Shown: positions 1-10,064 of the stretch, in pieces | Layout of the letters: each line of letters opens with the position of its first letter | Numbering within the stretch: the stretch's first letter is position 1 | Origin: Verrucomicrobiota bacterium | Lineage (GTDB): Bacteria > Verrucomicrobiota > Verrucomicrobiia > Limisphaerales > PALSA-1396 | Assembly: GCA_016200005.1 (NCBI GenBank) | Contig: JACQFP010000047.1 | Coordinates: 165,551 to 229,550, forward strand | Length of the DNA stretch: 64,000 bases | Direction of reading: 5' to 3' | Program-made: the position numbers and the translations under genes | Notes under the pieces: generated by a model | What the model saw: only the letters and a program-made list of their open reading frames with translations | Database searches by the model: none | What the model was told of the DNA's origin: nothing

Positions 1-1
1 T

Positions 2-589
2 TTCGGCGCGTTTCAATTCCTGTTCACGGCGGACACGATGTTCGTCAAGGCGTATTTCGGCGGCGGCGAAACAGGTTTTTACGGCAGCGCCGGCACTTTG
101 TCGCGCGCCTTGATGTGGCTGGTGGGGCCGTTAACGGCGGTGATGTTTCCGCGCATCGTTCATAGCGCAACCAAATCGGAGAAATCGAACCTGGTGGGCA
201 TGGTGCTGTTGGGCACCGGTGTGGTGGCGGCCTGCGGCGCTCTCGGCCTGTGGGTTCTCGGCCCGTGGGTGGTCAAACTGGTCTGGGGCGCGGACTACGT
301 GCAGATCGCTTCCGAGGTGCTCCCCTGGTACGCCGGCGCGATGGTGCCGTTGTCGCTGGCCAATGTGTTGCTGAGCAATTTGCTGGCGCGCTCCCAGTTC
401 GGCCTGGTGCCGTGGCTGGTCGCATTGGCGGTCGCCTATGGTCTGGCTTTGACGCATTTCAATCGCAGTTTGGTGACGGTTTTGCAAACGTTCGGCGTTT
501 CAAATCTTGTGCTGTTGGTCATTTGCGCAGTGTTTACCTGGAAACACCGGAATGAAGTGGTGAACAGCGCCCCACCGTCACCGCTTTGA
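2..589 (+). CDS. Polysaccharide flippase, C-terminal part (partial)
   Basis: C-terminal portion of an integral membrane protein resembling Wzx/MATE-like oligosaccharide flippases, which move lipid-linked sugar units across the inner membrane. The frame is open from the first complete codon, so the start lies outside the window; about 195 residues are visible. Hydrophobic segments alternate with short polar loops (for example around LMWLVGPLTAVMFP, GTGVVAACGALGLWVLGPWV and LVLLVICAVF), consistent with the last four to five helices. The tail is short and charged. It converges on, and overlaps by 12 bp, a GT2 glycosyltransferase, fitting a surface polysaccharide locus that continues to the left. 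Assignment rests on helix pattern and general resemblance, not a catalytic motif. Confidence 0.7.
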   Translation, partial: FGAFQFLFTADTMFVKAYFGGGETGFYGSAGTLSRALMWLVGPLTAVMFPRIVHSATKSEKSNLVGMVLLGTGVVAACGALGLWVLGPWVVKLVWGADYVQIASEVLPWYAGAMVPLSLANVLLSNLLARSQFGLVPWLVALAVAYGLALTHFNRSLVTVLQTFGVSNLVLLVICAVFTWKHRNEVVNSAPPSPL

Positions 590-1423
590 TTGCCTGTTTC
601 CGTCTTCCTTTGTCGCCGAACGCGGTGGCGGGGCCTTGAGCTTCTTGTAAACCCAGTTTTCCAGCGGACGCAATGGCAGCAGCCAACGATAGCACGGCGA
701 ATAAATCAGCCGCAATCGCACCACGGACAGAAACATCACCAGCGAACTTCGCAACAGGCGTTGCGTCACCTTGGAGCCGATTTTGTCCGTCCATTCAGTC
801 GGCACTTCGCGAACGACAAATTTCTCCCGTTTCAGGCAATAGAGCAGGTTCACATCGAACGCCAGGTCGGCGATGCGCAGCGAGGAATGAATTTTCTCGA
901 CCGCGGCCCGGCGCATGACCTTGGCCGGGCATTGCGTGTCTTTGATGTTCATCCAAAGCAAGACCTGCACGATGGCGTGAAAGGCGCGGCTGGTGAAGCG
1001 ACGCAGCCGGGTCTGGCTCTGGTGCAGAATCGCTCCCGGCAACCAGCGCGAGCCGATGACGCAATCCGCCCCATCCATCTTCCGCACCAAAGTGTGCAGG
1101 GCCTTGGGCGACGTGGCACCGTCGGCATCGACGTAGCCGATCAAGTCCGCGAGCGGCGCCAGTTTCAGCCCTTCGATCAACGCGCCGCCTTTTCCGATTG
1201 GTTCGGGAAAATCCAGAGCGCTGACGGTGGGAAATTCCGCTGCGACCCGTTGCACGACGCCGAGGGTGTTGTCCTTGCAACCGTTGAGCACGACGACGAG
1301 TTGGAATTTACCCTTGTAATGCTCGTGGAAATACTGGGCGTACTCGCGCAACACCGGTTCGATCCGCTGTTCTTCGTTGTACGCTGGAATGAGGAGCAAC
1401 AGGCTAGGCTCGGTCACGCACAA
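578..1423 (-). CDS. GT2 glycosyltransferase, dolichyl-phosphate glucosyltransferase-like
   Basis: A 281-residue family 2 glycosyltransferase of the dolichyl-phosphate beta-glucosyltransferase/DPM1 type, which transfers a sugar from a nucleotide sugar to a polyprenyl phosphate on the cytoplasmic membrane face. Visible signs are the start strand LLLLIPAYNEE (residues 8-18), the metal-binding DAD (99-101) in YVDADGAT, IGSRWLPGA, and the motif DTQCPAKVMRR typical of this subgroup. There is no obvious C-terminal membrane helix pair, only a basic tail. The 3' end overlaps the flippase 3' end. A substrate cannot be assigned; cell envelope polysaccharide is likely from context. Confidence 0.85.
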   Translation of the reverse strand: MCVTEPSLLLLIPAYNEEQRIEPVLREYAQYFHEHYKGKFQLVVVLNGCKDNTLGVVQRVAAEFPTVSALDFPEPIGKGGALIEGLKLAPLADLIGYVDADGATSPKALHTLVRKMDGADCVIGSRWLPGAILHQSQTRLRRFTSRAFHAIVQVLLWMNIKDTQCPAKVMRRAAVEKIHSSLRIADLAFDVNLLYCLKREKFVVREVPTEWTDKIGSKVTQRLLRSSLVMFLSVVRLRLIYSPCYRWLLPLRPLENWVYKKLKAPPPRSATKEDGNRQSKR

Positions 1424-1485
1424 TGGATTAGCAGAGTTTTAACGAAATGCAACTGCGGCGGACGGGGAATGGAGCGATGGAGAAA

Positions 1486-1532
1486 TGGAGTGGTGGAGTG
1501 ACGGCTCAACACTCCAATACTCCAGCACTCCA
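1486..1532. repeat. Imperfect inverted repeat rich in tggagt/actcca (family F)
   Basis: Purine-rich tggagtggtggagtg at 1486-1500 faces pyrimidine-rich cactccaatactccagcactcca at two steps (cactccaata, then ctccagcactcca, 1510-1532). It lies between the response regulator and the glycosyltransferase genes. The 12-mer caacactccaat (1507-1518) recurs at 49587-49598 inside a coding sequence. There is no T tract, so it is not a simple terminator. Confidence 0.55.
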
Positions 1533-1550
1533 TTACCACAGTCTTCACTG

Positions 1551-2984
1551 TCATTTTATTGACACCTCGCGCCGGATTTTGAATTTCTCGACGCGCTTGC
1601 GCAGTGTGGCGCGAGTGATGCCCAGGAGTCTGGCAGCCTGCACTTGATTGCCACTGGTTTCCTTGAGGGCTTGAATGATCAACTCGCGCTCGACCGCCGG
1701 AATCACCTTGCGTTTGTTGTCCTGGCGCGCCCAGCGGAACAATTGAACCGCCAGTGCATCCAGGTCGTGGTTCTCGCCGGTTGACACCGCCGCAGTCGTG
1801 GCCGCCAAAATTTGTTGACCGGTGATTTCCGGGGGCAAGTCGCCGGGCAGTATCGCATCGCCCTTGGCCACCACCAGCGCCCGTTGAATCACGTTCTCCA
1901 ATTCCCGCACGTTGCCAGGCCAATGATACCGCTCCAGCGCCTTGATGACGCCAGGCGATATGGACTTGGGCGGTCGCTGTTGATCGCGCGAGAATTTTTG
2001 CAGGAAATAATTGACGAGCAAACGAACATCATCCCGCCGTTCACGCAGTGGCGGAAGTTGGACGCGCACGACGTTCAAGCGGTAAAACAAATCCTCCCGG
2101 AATCGGCGTGCCGCCACCGCCTGCTCCAACGGCTTGTTCGTGGCGGCGATGACGCGGACATCCACCTGAATCGGCTGATTGCCACCGACCCGCTCGAAAG
2201 TGCCTGATTGCAACACGCGCAGGATCTTGGTCTGGGTGGCGGGCGTCATGTCGCCAATTTCGTCCAGGAAAATGGTGCCATGATTGCATTGCTCGAATTT
2301 GCCGATGCGCTGTGCCGCGGCGCCGGTGAATGCGCCCTTCTCGTGGCCAAACAATTCGCTTTCCAACAAATTGTCCGGAATGGCGGCGCAATTGATCGCG
2401 AGAAAAGGTTGTTTACTTCGTTCGCTGTGGCTGTAAATGGCGCGCGCGACAAGCTCCTTGCCGGTGCCACTTTCGCCCGTGATGAGCGCAGTGGCATCCG
2501 ACGCGGCCAGTTGCCCGATCAATTTGAAAACCTGCTGCATCCCGTCGCTGCGCCCAACGATGCCCAGATCGTAATCTTCCGATTCCAGCAAGGGTTGATA
2601 CGAAACGACCTGTTTCATGTCGCGCGCGGCCTTGAGCGCGCCGGTCACGATTTCCTTGAGCTTGGGAACGTCGAACGGTTTGAGCAGATAATCGTAGGCG
2701 CCGAGCTTCATCGCCTCGATGGCCGTCTGCGTGGTGCCATAAGCGGTCATCAGAATCACGAGCAATTTGGAATCGATCTGCCGCAGGCGACGCAACGTCT
2801 CCAGCCCGTTGATGCCGCCCATGCGCACGTCCATGATAACGAGGTCGGGTTTGAGTTTGGGGATCAGTTTCAGCCCCTCTTCGCCGCTGGAAGCCGTGGC
2901 GAGTTCGATCTCCTGCGAGTCAAAGATCCGCCGGAACGAGTATTGCACGTCCGCTTCGTCGTCGATGAGGAGGAGCTTGTTCAT
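1551..2984 (-). CDS. NtrC-family sigma-54-dependent response regulator
   Basis: A 477-residue cytoplasmic transcription activator. An N-terminal receiver domain (about 1-120) has acidic D8/D9, phosphoacceptor D52 in VIMDVRM, T80 and K102. A central AAA+ domain (about 140-380) has Walker A GESGTGKE (170-177), the sigma-54-contacting GAFTGA loop (217-222) and Walker B IFLDEIGD (238-245). A Fis-type helix-turn-helix sits at the C terminus (GNQVQAARLLGITRATLRKR). All residues needed for phosphorylation and sigma-54 activation are present, so it should be functional. No histidine kinase adjoins it; a TPR lipoprotein lies 57 bp upstream and may be co-transcribed. Targets are unknown. Confidence 0.95.
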   Translation of the reverse strand: MNKLLLIDDEADVQYSFRRIFDSQEIELATASSGEEGLKLIPKLKPDLVIMDVRMGGINGLETLRRLRQIDSKLLVILMTAYGTTQTAIEAMKLGAYDYLLKPFDVPKLKEIVTGALKAARDMKQVVSYQPLLESEDYDLGIVGRSDGMQQVFKLIGQLAASDATALITGESGTGKELVARAIYSHSERSKQPFLAINCAAIPDNLLESELFGHEKGAFTGAAAQRIGKFEQCNHGTIFLDEIGDMTPATQTKILRVLQSGTFERVGGNQPIQVDVRVIAATNKPLEQAVAARRFREDLFYRLNVVRVQLPPLRERRDDVRLLVNYFLQKFSRDQQRPPKSISPGVIKALERYHWPGNVRELENVIQRALVVAKGDAILPGDLPPEITGQQILAATTAAVSTGENHDLDALAVQLFRWARQDNKRKVIPAVERELIIQALKETSGNQVQAARLLGITRATLRKRVEKFKIRREVSIK

Positions 2985-3041
2985 TAAACATTTCCCATGC
3001 GAACAATAATCAAACTGGCTGAAACAAACAGAGAAATCTGA

Positions 3042-4265
3042 TCAATCACTAGGACGTGGAAACTCACTACCCTGCTTCGGAAATTCGCGATATGGCTTCT
3101 TTTGTTCGTAAAGTTCGATTCGCTCTTGCGCTTCAGCGCGATCTTTGTTGGTCAAACCGTCCATGCTCAGGGCTTGTTTTTGAACTCGGATCGCCTGATC
3201 GAAATCGCCGACCTCGGCATACGCTGCTCCGAGTGCGCCGACGGAATGCCATTCCTTCCAGTTCGTCAATTCGCAGGCTTTCGTAGCCAACTCCACCGCT
3301 TCTTTCCCATTTCGAATTGAAGCAGTAGGACATGTAGCTCGAAGCCATGCCAGCCCATTGTAGGCAAAACTATTTGTTGGATTAATTCGAATCGCGTCAT
3401 GAAGATCGTCGAGCGCTTTTTCGATATCGCCTTTCCGATAGTGAGCATGCGCGCGACTCTCGTAAGCCAAATCATTTTTGGGGTCGAGTCCAATGGCTGC
3501 GCTGTAGTCAGCGATCGCTTTGTCTAAATCGCCTTTAAGCCCATAAGTATGGCCACGCCCGCCGTATGCTCCGGCGTTTTTTGGATTGAGTCGAATCGCT
3601 TCGTTGAAATCTTTGATTGCCTCGTCGAAGTCGCCTTTCTTGTTGTAAGCAATTCCCCGACTGTAATGAGCCGCGAAATATGTCGGCTCAAGTGAAATAG
3701 CTTCATTGAAATCCCTGATCGCCTTCTCCAAGTCGCCTTTGTCGTAGTGGACAAGCCCACGATTGTAATATGCTCTATTTGCCTTCGCATTGAGTCGGAG
3801 CGCTTCGTTGAAGTCGCTCAGTGCTTGGTTTAGATCGCGTTTTTTATAGAAGGCGAAACCACGATTGTTGTAGGCTGCGAACTCCTTTGGATTGAGTCGT
3901 ATCGTTTCGGTCCAGTCACGAATTGCTTGGTCCAAATCCCCTTTGTGGTTATAACTGTTACCGCGATTGTAAAAGGCTTCAGCATCTTTTGGATCGAGCA
4001 AAATAGCAGTTTTGTAGTCATCAATCGCGTTATCGAATTTACCTTTACCGTCGTACGCGAGTCCGCGGTTATCGTAGGCAGCCGCAATTCTTGGATTCAT
4101 TTCCAAAACTTCATTCATACGGGAAATGACCGTGTCGTAGTCACCTCTATCTTGCGCTTGTTTGGCTTGTTGGAACAGCTTGTGGATTTTTCCACGATCG
4201 CTGCATCCCGCGACCATGGTTGAGGCAAATAACGCGAGCAAGAGATTATGCATTTTAATTGTCAT
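3042..4265 (-). CDS. TPR-repeat lipoprotein
   Basis: A 407-residue lipoprotein with a short signal peptide and lipobox VAGC (Cys21), followed by about nine 34-residue tetratricopeptide repeats from residue 30 to 360. The repeats carry typical N-R-G, Y-x-x-K-G-D and A-I-x-D-F positions. Such proteins are membrane-anchored protein-interaction scaffolds; no enzymatic motif is visible. The last repeats diverge and contain AWLRATCPTAS, a segment often seen at the end of TPR proteins of this phylum. It lies just upstream of the sigma-54 activator on the same strand, so a sensing or assembly role linked to that regulator is possible but unproven. Base use looks more AT-rich than its neighbours. Confidence 0.85.
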   Translation of the reverse strand: MTIKMHNLLLALFASTMVAGCSDRGKIHKLFQQAKQAQDRGDYDTVISRMNEVLEMNPRIAAAYDNRGLAYDGKGKFDNAIDDYKTAILLDPKDAEAFYNRGNSYNHKGDLDQAIRDWTETIRLNPKEFAAYNNRGFAFYKKRDLNQALSDFNEALRLNAKANRAYYNRGLVHYDKGDLEKAIRDFNEAISLEPTYFAAHYSRGIAYNKKGDFDEAIKDFNEAIRLNPKNAGAYGGRGHTYGLKGDLDKAIADYSAAIGLDPKNDLAYESRAHAHYRKGDIEKALDDLHDAIRINPTNSFAYNGLAWLRATCPTASIRNGKEAVELATKACELTNWKEWHSVGALGAAYAEVGDFDQAIRVQKQALSMDGLTNKDRAEAQERIELYEQKKPYREFPKQGSEFPRPSD

Positions 4266-4287
4266 ACCATTCCGCCAGTAGGCGCTG

Positions 4288-4971
4288 CTATCTTTCTCCC
4301 GGCAATTTCAAATTCGCCAACCGGGTTTTAAGCGTAGGATCGCCGTCATCGTGACGGCTGCGTGCCAATGCGGGACGGATGATCGCAGCGCGCACGTCAA
4401 TTTCCTTATTCCAAAGCGTTTGCCAGAGAAGGCGCGTGTTCATCATCATGTCGCCGCGGGCCGTTTCCTCGTCGAACTTCGGGCGATACAAGTCCACCGC
4501 CTTTTGGAGATGGGCGCCAAATTCCTCCTCAGTGGGATGGCCCGTCCGCTCCATCACCAGTTTGAATGCTTGAATGTCTTTTGGATCAAGCCGCTGAAGT
4601 TTGCTGACCAAAATGTCCCACGGATGCGGAAAAATAAAAAGATGTCCCTGTCGCTCCGCTTGCACCGCGCGCGACATCCAGTCCTTCGTCGTGCGAAAGG
4701 CCAGATGGTCACAAACCTGGATGTAAAAATCGCTTTGTCCTTTGGCCCATCCTTTTTCCGCCACGAGGCTGGTGAGGAGATCGTAAGCCTCTTCCGGGGG
4801 CGAAATATCAATGTCCTCGCTTAAGAAGGTGCGCTCGACGAGCAATTGCAACGGCGCGGAACCAAAAACGGTGAGTTCCAGACGCGGTCGTTGGGGCAGA
4901 GCACGCGCCAGTTCGTCAAGCCGTTGGCCAGCGCTCGCGTTCCAGTCTAAGTTTTTTGCCGCGTATTCCAT
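4288..4971 (-). CDS. Nucleotidyltransferase-fold protein (DUF6036-like)
   Basis: A protein of about 227 residues with a minimal nucleotidyltransferase signature: VFGSAPLQLL followed by SEDIDIS, the G-S...D-x-D pattern that binds metal and nucleotide. A longer form using TTG at 4986 adds five residues; I prefer ATG at 4971. No domain beyond the fold is recognised. Proteins of this kind (DUF6036, AbiEii-like) are often half of toxin-antitoxin or abortive-infection pairs. A small basic ORF overlaps the 5' end and could be the partner. Function is inferred only from the fold. Confidence 0.65.
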   Translation of the reverse strand: MEYAAKNLDWNASAGQRLDELARALPQRPRLELTVFGSAPLQLLVERTFLSEDIDISPPEEAYDLLTSLVAEKGWAKGQSDFYIQVCDHLAFRTTKDWMSRAVQAERQGHLFIFPHPWDILVSKLQRLDPKDIQAFKLVMERTGHPTEEEFGAHLQKAVDLYRPKFDEETARGDMMMNTRLLWQTLWNKEIDVRAAIIRPALARSRHDDGDPTLKTRLANLKLPGER

Positions 4972-5143
4972 GAATGGCCTGGTCAATCAGTCGCGGCAGT
5001 ACTTCGACATCCGCCGCCAGTTTGCGTGCCAGCGCGACATCGCGCTGGGTAAGCTTGCCCGCTTCCTCGCGCAATAAAATCCGCGCGGCGATGCGCGACT
5101 TGCGCCAGCAGGTGTCGTGACGTGGCTTGCCCTTTTTCCGCAT
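4916..5143 (-). CDS. Small basic hypothetical protein upstream of nucleotidyltransferase
   Basis: A possible 75-residue protein, rich in Arg, Lys and Leu, predicted helical (RIAARILLREEAGKL, RDVALARKLAADVEV). It starts with ATG and its end overlaps the nucleotidyltransferase start by 56 bp in another frame, as in tightly coupled two-gene modules. No family is recognised. It may be the small partner of the nucleotidyltransferase or a chance ORF; the large overlap is an argument against it. Confidence 0.4.
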   Translation of the reverse strand: MRKKGKPRHDTCWRKSRIAARILLREEAGKLTQRDVALARKLAADVEVLPRLIDQAIHGIRGKKLRLERERWPTA

Positions 5144-5211
5144 GCTTCATTCATATCGCGGGAAGGGACTTCCGTCAAAAGGAAAACCGGCTTTTCTGCT
5201 CCTTCAATGAT

Positions 5212-5284
5212 GTAGGAGACGAGGTGACAAGACGCTGACTGTCTTCGATTGTTAAAATTAGAGACTCGTCACCTCGTCTCCTAC
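5212..5284. repeat. 17-bp-arm inverted repeat gtaggagacgaggtgac (family A)
   Basis: gtaggagacgaggtgac at 5212-5228 is perfectly complementary to gtcacctcgtctcctac at 5268-5284, separated by 39 bases that contain a partial inner copy (gagactcgtc). The right arm includes the TAG stop codon of cca. It may act as a transcript-stabilising or terminating hairpin, but the arrangement looks like a dispersed palindromic repeat. Confidence 0.8.
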
Positions 5285-6603
5285 TTTTTGAAGCTGCGCT
5301 TCACCCACTCGCGCGCTTCGTCAGCCGTTTTCAATTCATCAGCCAATTGCTTTTCGCGAATCTCGCTCAGCAATTCACCCATCGCCGGCCCGGGCTTCAT
5401 GCCCAACTTGATCAAATCATTGCCCGTCAATAGCGGCGGCCGGATGGCCGGCTGTGCTGCCAGTTGCGCCGCCTGCTCCACAAGAAATTCGTAGTGGTCC
5501 AGTTGCCCGTGCGAGCCGAGGCAATCCAGCCGGTGCAGTTCCAGTTCGAGCGGAAATGTTTCGCGGAGGAGCAGCCGTCGCAACGTTGCCTTGCGCATGT
5601 TCATTACGTCCTTGAACTGCATGTGCTGCAGCACGCACGCGACGATTTCATCCGTTTGTTTGCGCGGGAATTTCAGCCGTTGCAACAACGCCTCCGCCAT
5701 TTCCGCGCCCACTTTTTCGTGGCCGTAAAAGTGGATGCTGCCATTGGCCGGATCGGGAGCGGCGGTGACGGGCTTGGCCACGTCGTGGAGCAGCACCGCC
5801 CACGGCAGGGAAGGCGGCGCATCGGCCGGCAACTGGTCGAGCATCAGCCGCAAGTGATTGAAGACCGTGCCTTCGGGATGAAAATCGGGTGATTGTTTGC
5901 AGGAAACTGTCGCGGCGATTTCCGGCAACACCTGGACCAACAAACCGCTCTCGCGCAACAATTCCAAACCACGGGCCGCGTGCGGTGCGCGGAACAGTTT
6001 GATGAGTTCTTCGCGAATCCGCTCCGCGCTGATGGTCAGAATCTGTGGCGCGTTGGCCTTCAACGCAGCGAAGGTTTCGGATTCGATTTGAAAATCGAGT
6101 TGCGCCGCGAGGCGAACGGCGCGCAGCAACCGCAAGTGATCTTCAGCGAACCGTTCCGCTGGCGAGCCGATGGTGCGGAGAATTTTCCCGCGCAAATCCG
6201 CTTCGCCACCCACCCAGTCGTGGAGTTGTTTGCGAATCGGATCGTAGAACAAACCGTTGACGGTGAAATCGCGGCGCAAGGCGTCGGCGCGCGCGTCGCC
6301 AAAACTGATTATTTCCGGATGCCGCCCGTCTTGATAATCCGATTCCGCGCGGAAGGTGGCCACCTGAAATTGGTGACCCTGTTCAACGACGAGCATCACT
6401 CCAAACTTGCGCCCGACAGCAATGGTGCGGGAAAAGAGTTTTTCAATCTGCTCCGGCACCGCGTTGGTGGCGACGTCGTAATCTTCCGGTTCGCGTCCGA
6501 GCAAGAAATCGCGCACGCAACCGCCGACCCAGTAGGCGACAAAATCGGCGGTTTGCAGGCGATGAACAATTTCTATTGCGACGGAGCGCAGGGAGTCGCT
6601 CAT
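5281..6603 (-). CDS. cca: CCA tRNA nucleotidyltransferase / poly(A) polymerase family
   Basis: A 440-residue class II CCA-adding enzyme, which builds or repairs the 3' CCA end of tRNA in the cytoplasm. Residues show the nucleotidyltransferase flap and catalytic site: VGGCVRDFLLGR (26-37) followed by DYDVATNA (41-48), then RRDFTVNGLFYD, a basic RNA-binding neck, and a C-terminal HD-type segment with LLHDVAKP. Length and order match bacterial Cca/PcnB-like proteins that carry an HD domain. The stop codon is embedded in a palindromic repeat. Distinguishing CCA-adding from A-adding activity is not possible by eye. Confidence 0.9.
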   Translation of the reverse strand: MSDSLRSVAIEIVHRLQTADFVAYWVGGCVRDFLLGREPEDYDVATNAVPEQIEKLFSRTIAVGRKFGVMLVVEQGHQFQVATFRAESDYQDGRHPEIISFGDARADALRRDFTVNGLFYDPIRKQLHDWVGGEADLRGKILRTIGSPAERFAEDHLRLLRAVRLAAQLDFQIESETFAALKANAPQILTISAERIREELIKLFRAPHAARGLELLRESGLLVQVLPEIAATVSCKQSPDFHPEGTVFNHLRLMLDQLPADAPPSLPWAVLLHDVAKPVTAAPDPANGSIHFYGHEKVGAEMAEALLQRLKFPRKQTDEIVACVLQHMQFKDVMNMRKATLRRLLLRETFPLELELHRLDCLGSHGQLDHYEFLVEQAAQLAAQPAIRPPLLTGNDLIKLGMKPGPAMGELLSEIREKQLADELKTADEAREWVKRSFKK

Positions 6604-6640
6604 AATTTGGGATTAACGAGTGCGCTGTAAGACGCCGCGC

Positions 6641-6665
6641 AAATCGTAAATCGTAAATCGTAAAT
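6641..6665. repeat. Tandem aaatcgt repeat, three copies
   Basis: Three perfect copies of the 7-mer aaatcgt followed by aaatt, in the gap between the isomerase 3' end and the cca start. Such short tandems expand by slippage. No function is evident. Confidence 0.7.
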
Positions 6666-6673
6666 TCACACGC

Positions 6674-7588
6674 TCATTCATCGCCCCAAATCCCCTTCAC
6701 GTGAGCGACGCCGCTTTTAAGTTCCTCAACGGTGAGGGCGGGGCTGAATTCAAATACTTTGATGTGCTGCCTTTTCACCATCGGTTTGAGCGCAGCGAAG
6801 TCAATCGTGCCGGAGCCGGGGGCGCAGTGATCGCGTCCGGGAAACTGCACATCGTGAATGTGAAAGCCAAAAAGCCGGTCTCGCAGAGACTCCAAATGGG
6901 TCGCATGATGAATGAAGCCAAGATTATCCTTGATTTGCGCGTGGCCGGAGTCGTGCCAATAAACGATGGCCGGGCTGGAAAATTCGTCGAAGAACAACTG
7001 GAAATCGCTTTCCAGCGGGATTTCTTCCAGCGCTTCCCGGTTTTCGATGCCCAGTTTAAGTCCGTGCTTTTCGGCCTCTGGCAGGAAGCGGCGCAACATC
7101 TCGTGGGTTCGCTCGACGAATTTTCCTTTTCTGGCTTCGCGTTTTTGAGTGAGTTCCGCGCACAGCTTCGCGTATTTGGGTGATTTCTTTTCGCCGCGCC
7201 CGACCATGTCGATGAGTTTGTCGGTGTAGTCCTTCATATCGATGCTGCCGAGGTGCAGCACGACGAGGGGCGCTTTCACGCGCACAGCGAATTCAAAAGT
7301 CTTGAGGGTGTGGCGGTGGGCGTTTTCGCGTTCGCGGGGGGACTCGGCGGAGAACTGATAGAGATTGGGCGCGGAGTAATTGACGCCCATGGGCAGCGGA
7401 CAGAAGTTATGCAGGCTGGAGATTTTGATTTCGCCGGCGTCCACGGCCTCAAGGATGCCGGGCAACAGGCTGATGCGGGTGCCGTGACTCAATTCAGCGA
7501 ACTCAAAGCCCAGATCGCGAAGCTCGCGCAACATGGCGCGGCCATCGGTGTGGCGATGGGAATTCCAGCAGGTGGAAAGTGAGTACAT
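6674..7588 (-). CDS. Sugar phosphate isomerase/epimerase (xylose isomerase-like TIM barrel)
   Basis: A 304-residue protein of the AP endonuclease 2/xylose isomerase-like TIM barrel family, which isomerises or epimerises sugars using divalent metal. The first strand reads YSLSTCWNSHRHTDG, followed by LGFEFAELSHG, LVVLHLGSID, LGIENREALEEIP, VYWHDSGHAQ and GFHIHDVQFPGRDH, supplying the usual Glu, Asp and His metal ligands at strand ends. No substrate can be named. The ATG at 7588 lies directly after the T tract of the rpsU terminator, leaving no room for a ribosome binding site; an upstream in-frame TTG (7597) is the only alternative and lies within the terminator. Confidence 0.85.
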   Translation of the reverse strand: MYSLSTCWNSHRHTDGRAMLRELRDLGFEFAELSHGTRISLLPGILEAVDAGEIKISSLHNFCPLPMGVNYSAPNLYQFSAESPRERENAHRHTLKTFEFAVRVKAPLVVLHLGSIDMKDYTDKLIDMVGRGEKKSPKYAKLCAELTQKREARKGKFVERTHEMLRRFLPEAEKHGLKLGIENREALEEIPLESDFQLFFDEFSSPAIVYWHDSGHAQIKDNLGFIHHATHLESLRDRLFGFHIHDVQFPGRDHCAPGSGTIDFAALKPMVKRQHIKVFEFSPALTVEELKSGVAHVKGIWGDE

Positions 7589-7633
7589 AAAAAACAAAAG
7601 CCGAGTGCAGTTGGGTTTTCGACCGCACCCGGC
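7588..7633 (-). terminator. Rho-independent terminator of rpsU
   Basis: On the minus strand, gccgggtgc pairs with gcactcggc (9-bp stem with one G-U pair, 16-nt loop; plus-strand 7625-7633 and 7600-7608) and is followed by ttttgtttttt. It lies 17 bp beyond the rpsU stop codon. This is the clearest intrinsic terminator in the window. Confidence 0.85.
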
Positions 7634-7650
7634 CCGAAGAGTTCAAACCA

Positions 7651-7848
7651 TTACAGGTCCGCGTAGCGAGCGCTCAACATCGCGGAAAACCGGGCCGCTT
7701 TCATCTTGCGACGGCGGCGTTCGCTGGGTTTCTCAAAATGGCGGCGGCTGCGCACTTGTTTCATCGTACCTTCGCGGTCGATTTTTTTCTTCATGCGCCG
7801 CAACGCGCGGTCAACTGATTCGCCTTTTTTTAATCTGATTTCAGTCAA
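7651..7848 (-). CDS. rpsU: 30S ribosomal protein S21 (bS21)
   Basis: A 65-residue very basic protein, the usual size for bS21, a small-subunit protein involved in translation initiation. The core reads EIRLKKGESVDRALRRMKKK and then RRHFEKPSERRRRK, characteristic of the family. I choose a TTG start at 7848 because the resulting N terminus (MTEIRLKKGES) aligns with known S21 and ggaag lies about ten bases upstream; a longer in-frame extension to 7911 adds non-conserved sequence. It follows rpoD on the same strand, recalling the rpsU-dnaG-rpoD arrangement of other bacteria but without dnaG and in altered order. Confidence 0.92.
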   Translation of the reverse strand: MTEIRLKKGESVDRALRRMKKKIDREGTMKQVRSRRHFEKPSERRRRKMKAARFSAMLSARYADL

Positions 7849-7927
7849 GACTGATTCACTTCCTCTCGGTGACTTCGGAATCGAAAGGGCCACCATGGCC
7901 GCTCTGTTCACTTAAGTCAGGGGCTGG

Positions 7928-7956
7928 AGGGTATTTTTGCGCGCGGTCAGTGTCAA
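7928..7956 (-). promoter_or_regulatory. Putative sigma-70 promoter of rpsU
   Basis: Minus-strand ttgaca (7951-7956) and taccct (7928-7933) are separated by 17 bp, about 80 bp upstream of the rpsU start. The -35 box is perfect and the -10 box is weak. Two direct copies of ggcaaaaaagc (7959-7969, 7973-7983) lie just upstream. Confidence 0.4.
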
Positions 7957-8022
7957 TCGGCAAAAAAGCTTTGGCAAAAAAGCCTCCAAACCCCAATAAA
8001 CAACGGCCGTTTCCTGTTGTCC

Positions 8023-9921
<1,899 letters not shown>

Positions 9922-9944
9922 TTGCGCTGCAAAAACAGCCTCCC

Positions 9945-9973
9945 AGTATGCCTGAACACCGTGGTCGAGTCAA
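9945..9973 (-). promoter_or_regulatory. Putative promoter of rpoD
   Basis: Minus-strand ttgact (9968-9973) and catact (9945-9950) with 17-bp spacing, placed so that transcription would start about 15-20 bases before the rpoD ATG at 9921. Identified by consensus only. Confidence 0.4.
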
Positions 9974-10009
9974 GCAATGTAGTAAACGGCAGCGCTACCA
10001 AACGGTTAC

Positions 10010-10042
10010 AACGCCCAAACCGCCGCGTCATTATTGGGCGTT
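10010..10042. terminator. Hairpin between sufC and rpoD
   Basis: aacgcccaa (10010-10018) pairs with ttgggcgtt (10034-10042), a 9-bp stem with a 15-nt loop, 22 bp past the sufC stop codon. There is only a short run of T on the plus strand and none on the minus strand, so it is a weak terminator candidate for sufC. Confidence 0.35.
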
Positions 10043-10064
10043 TTGGACGCGATCCAAGGTCTTC

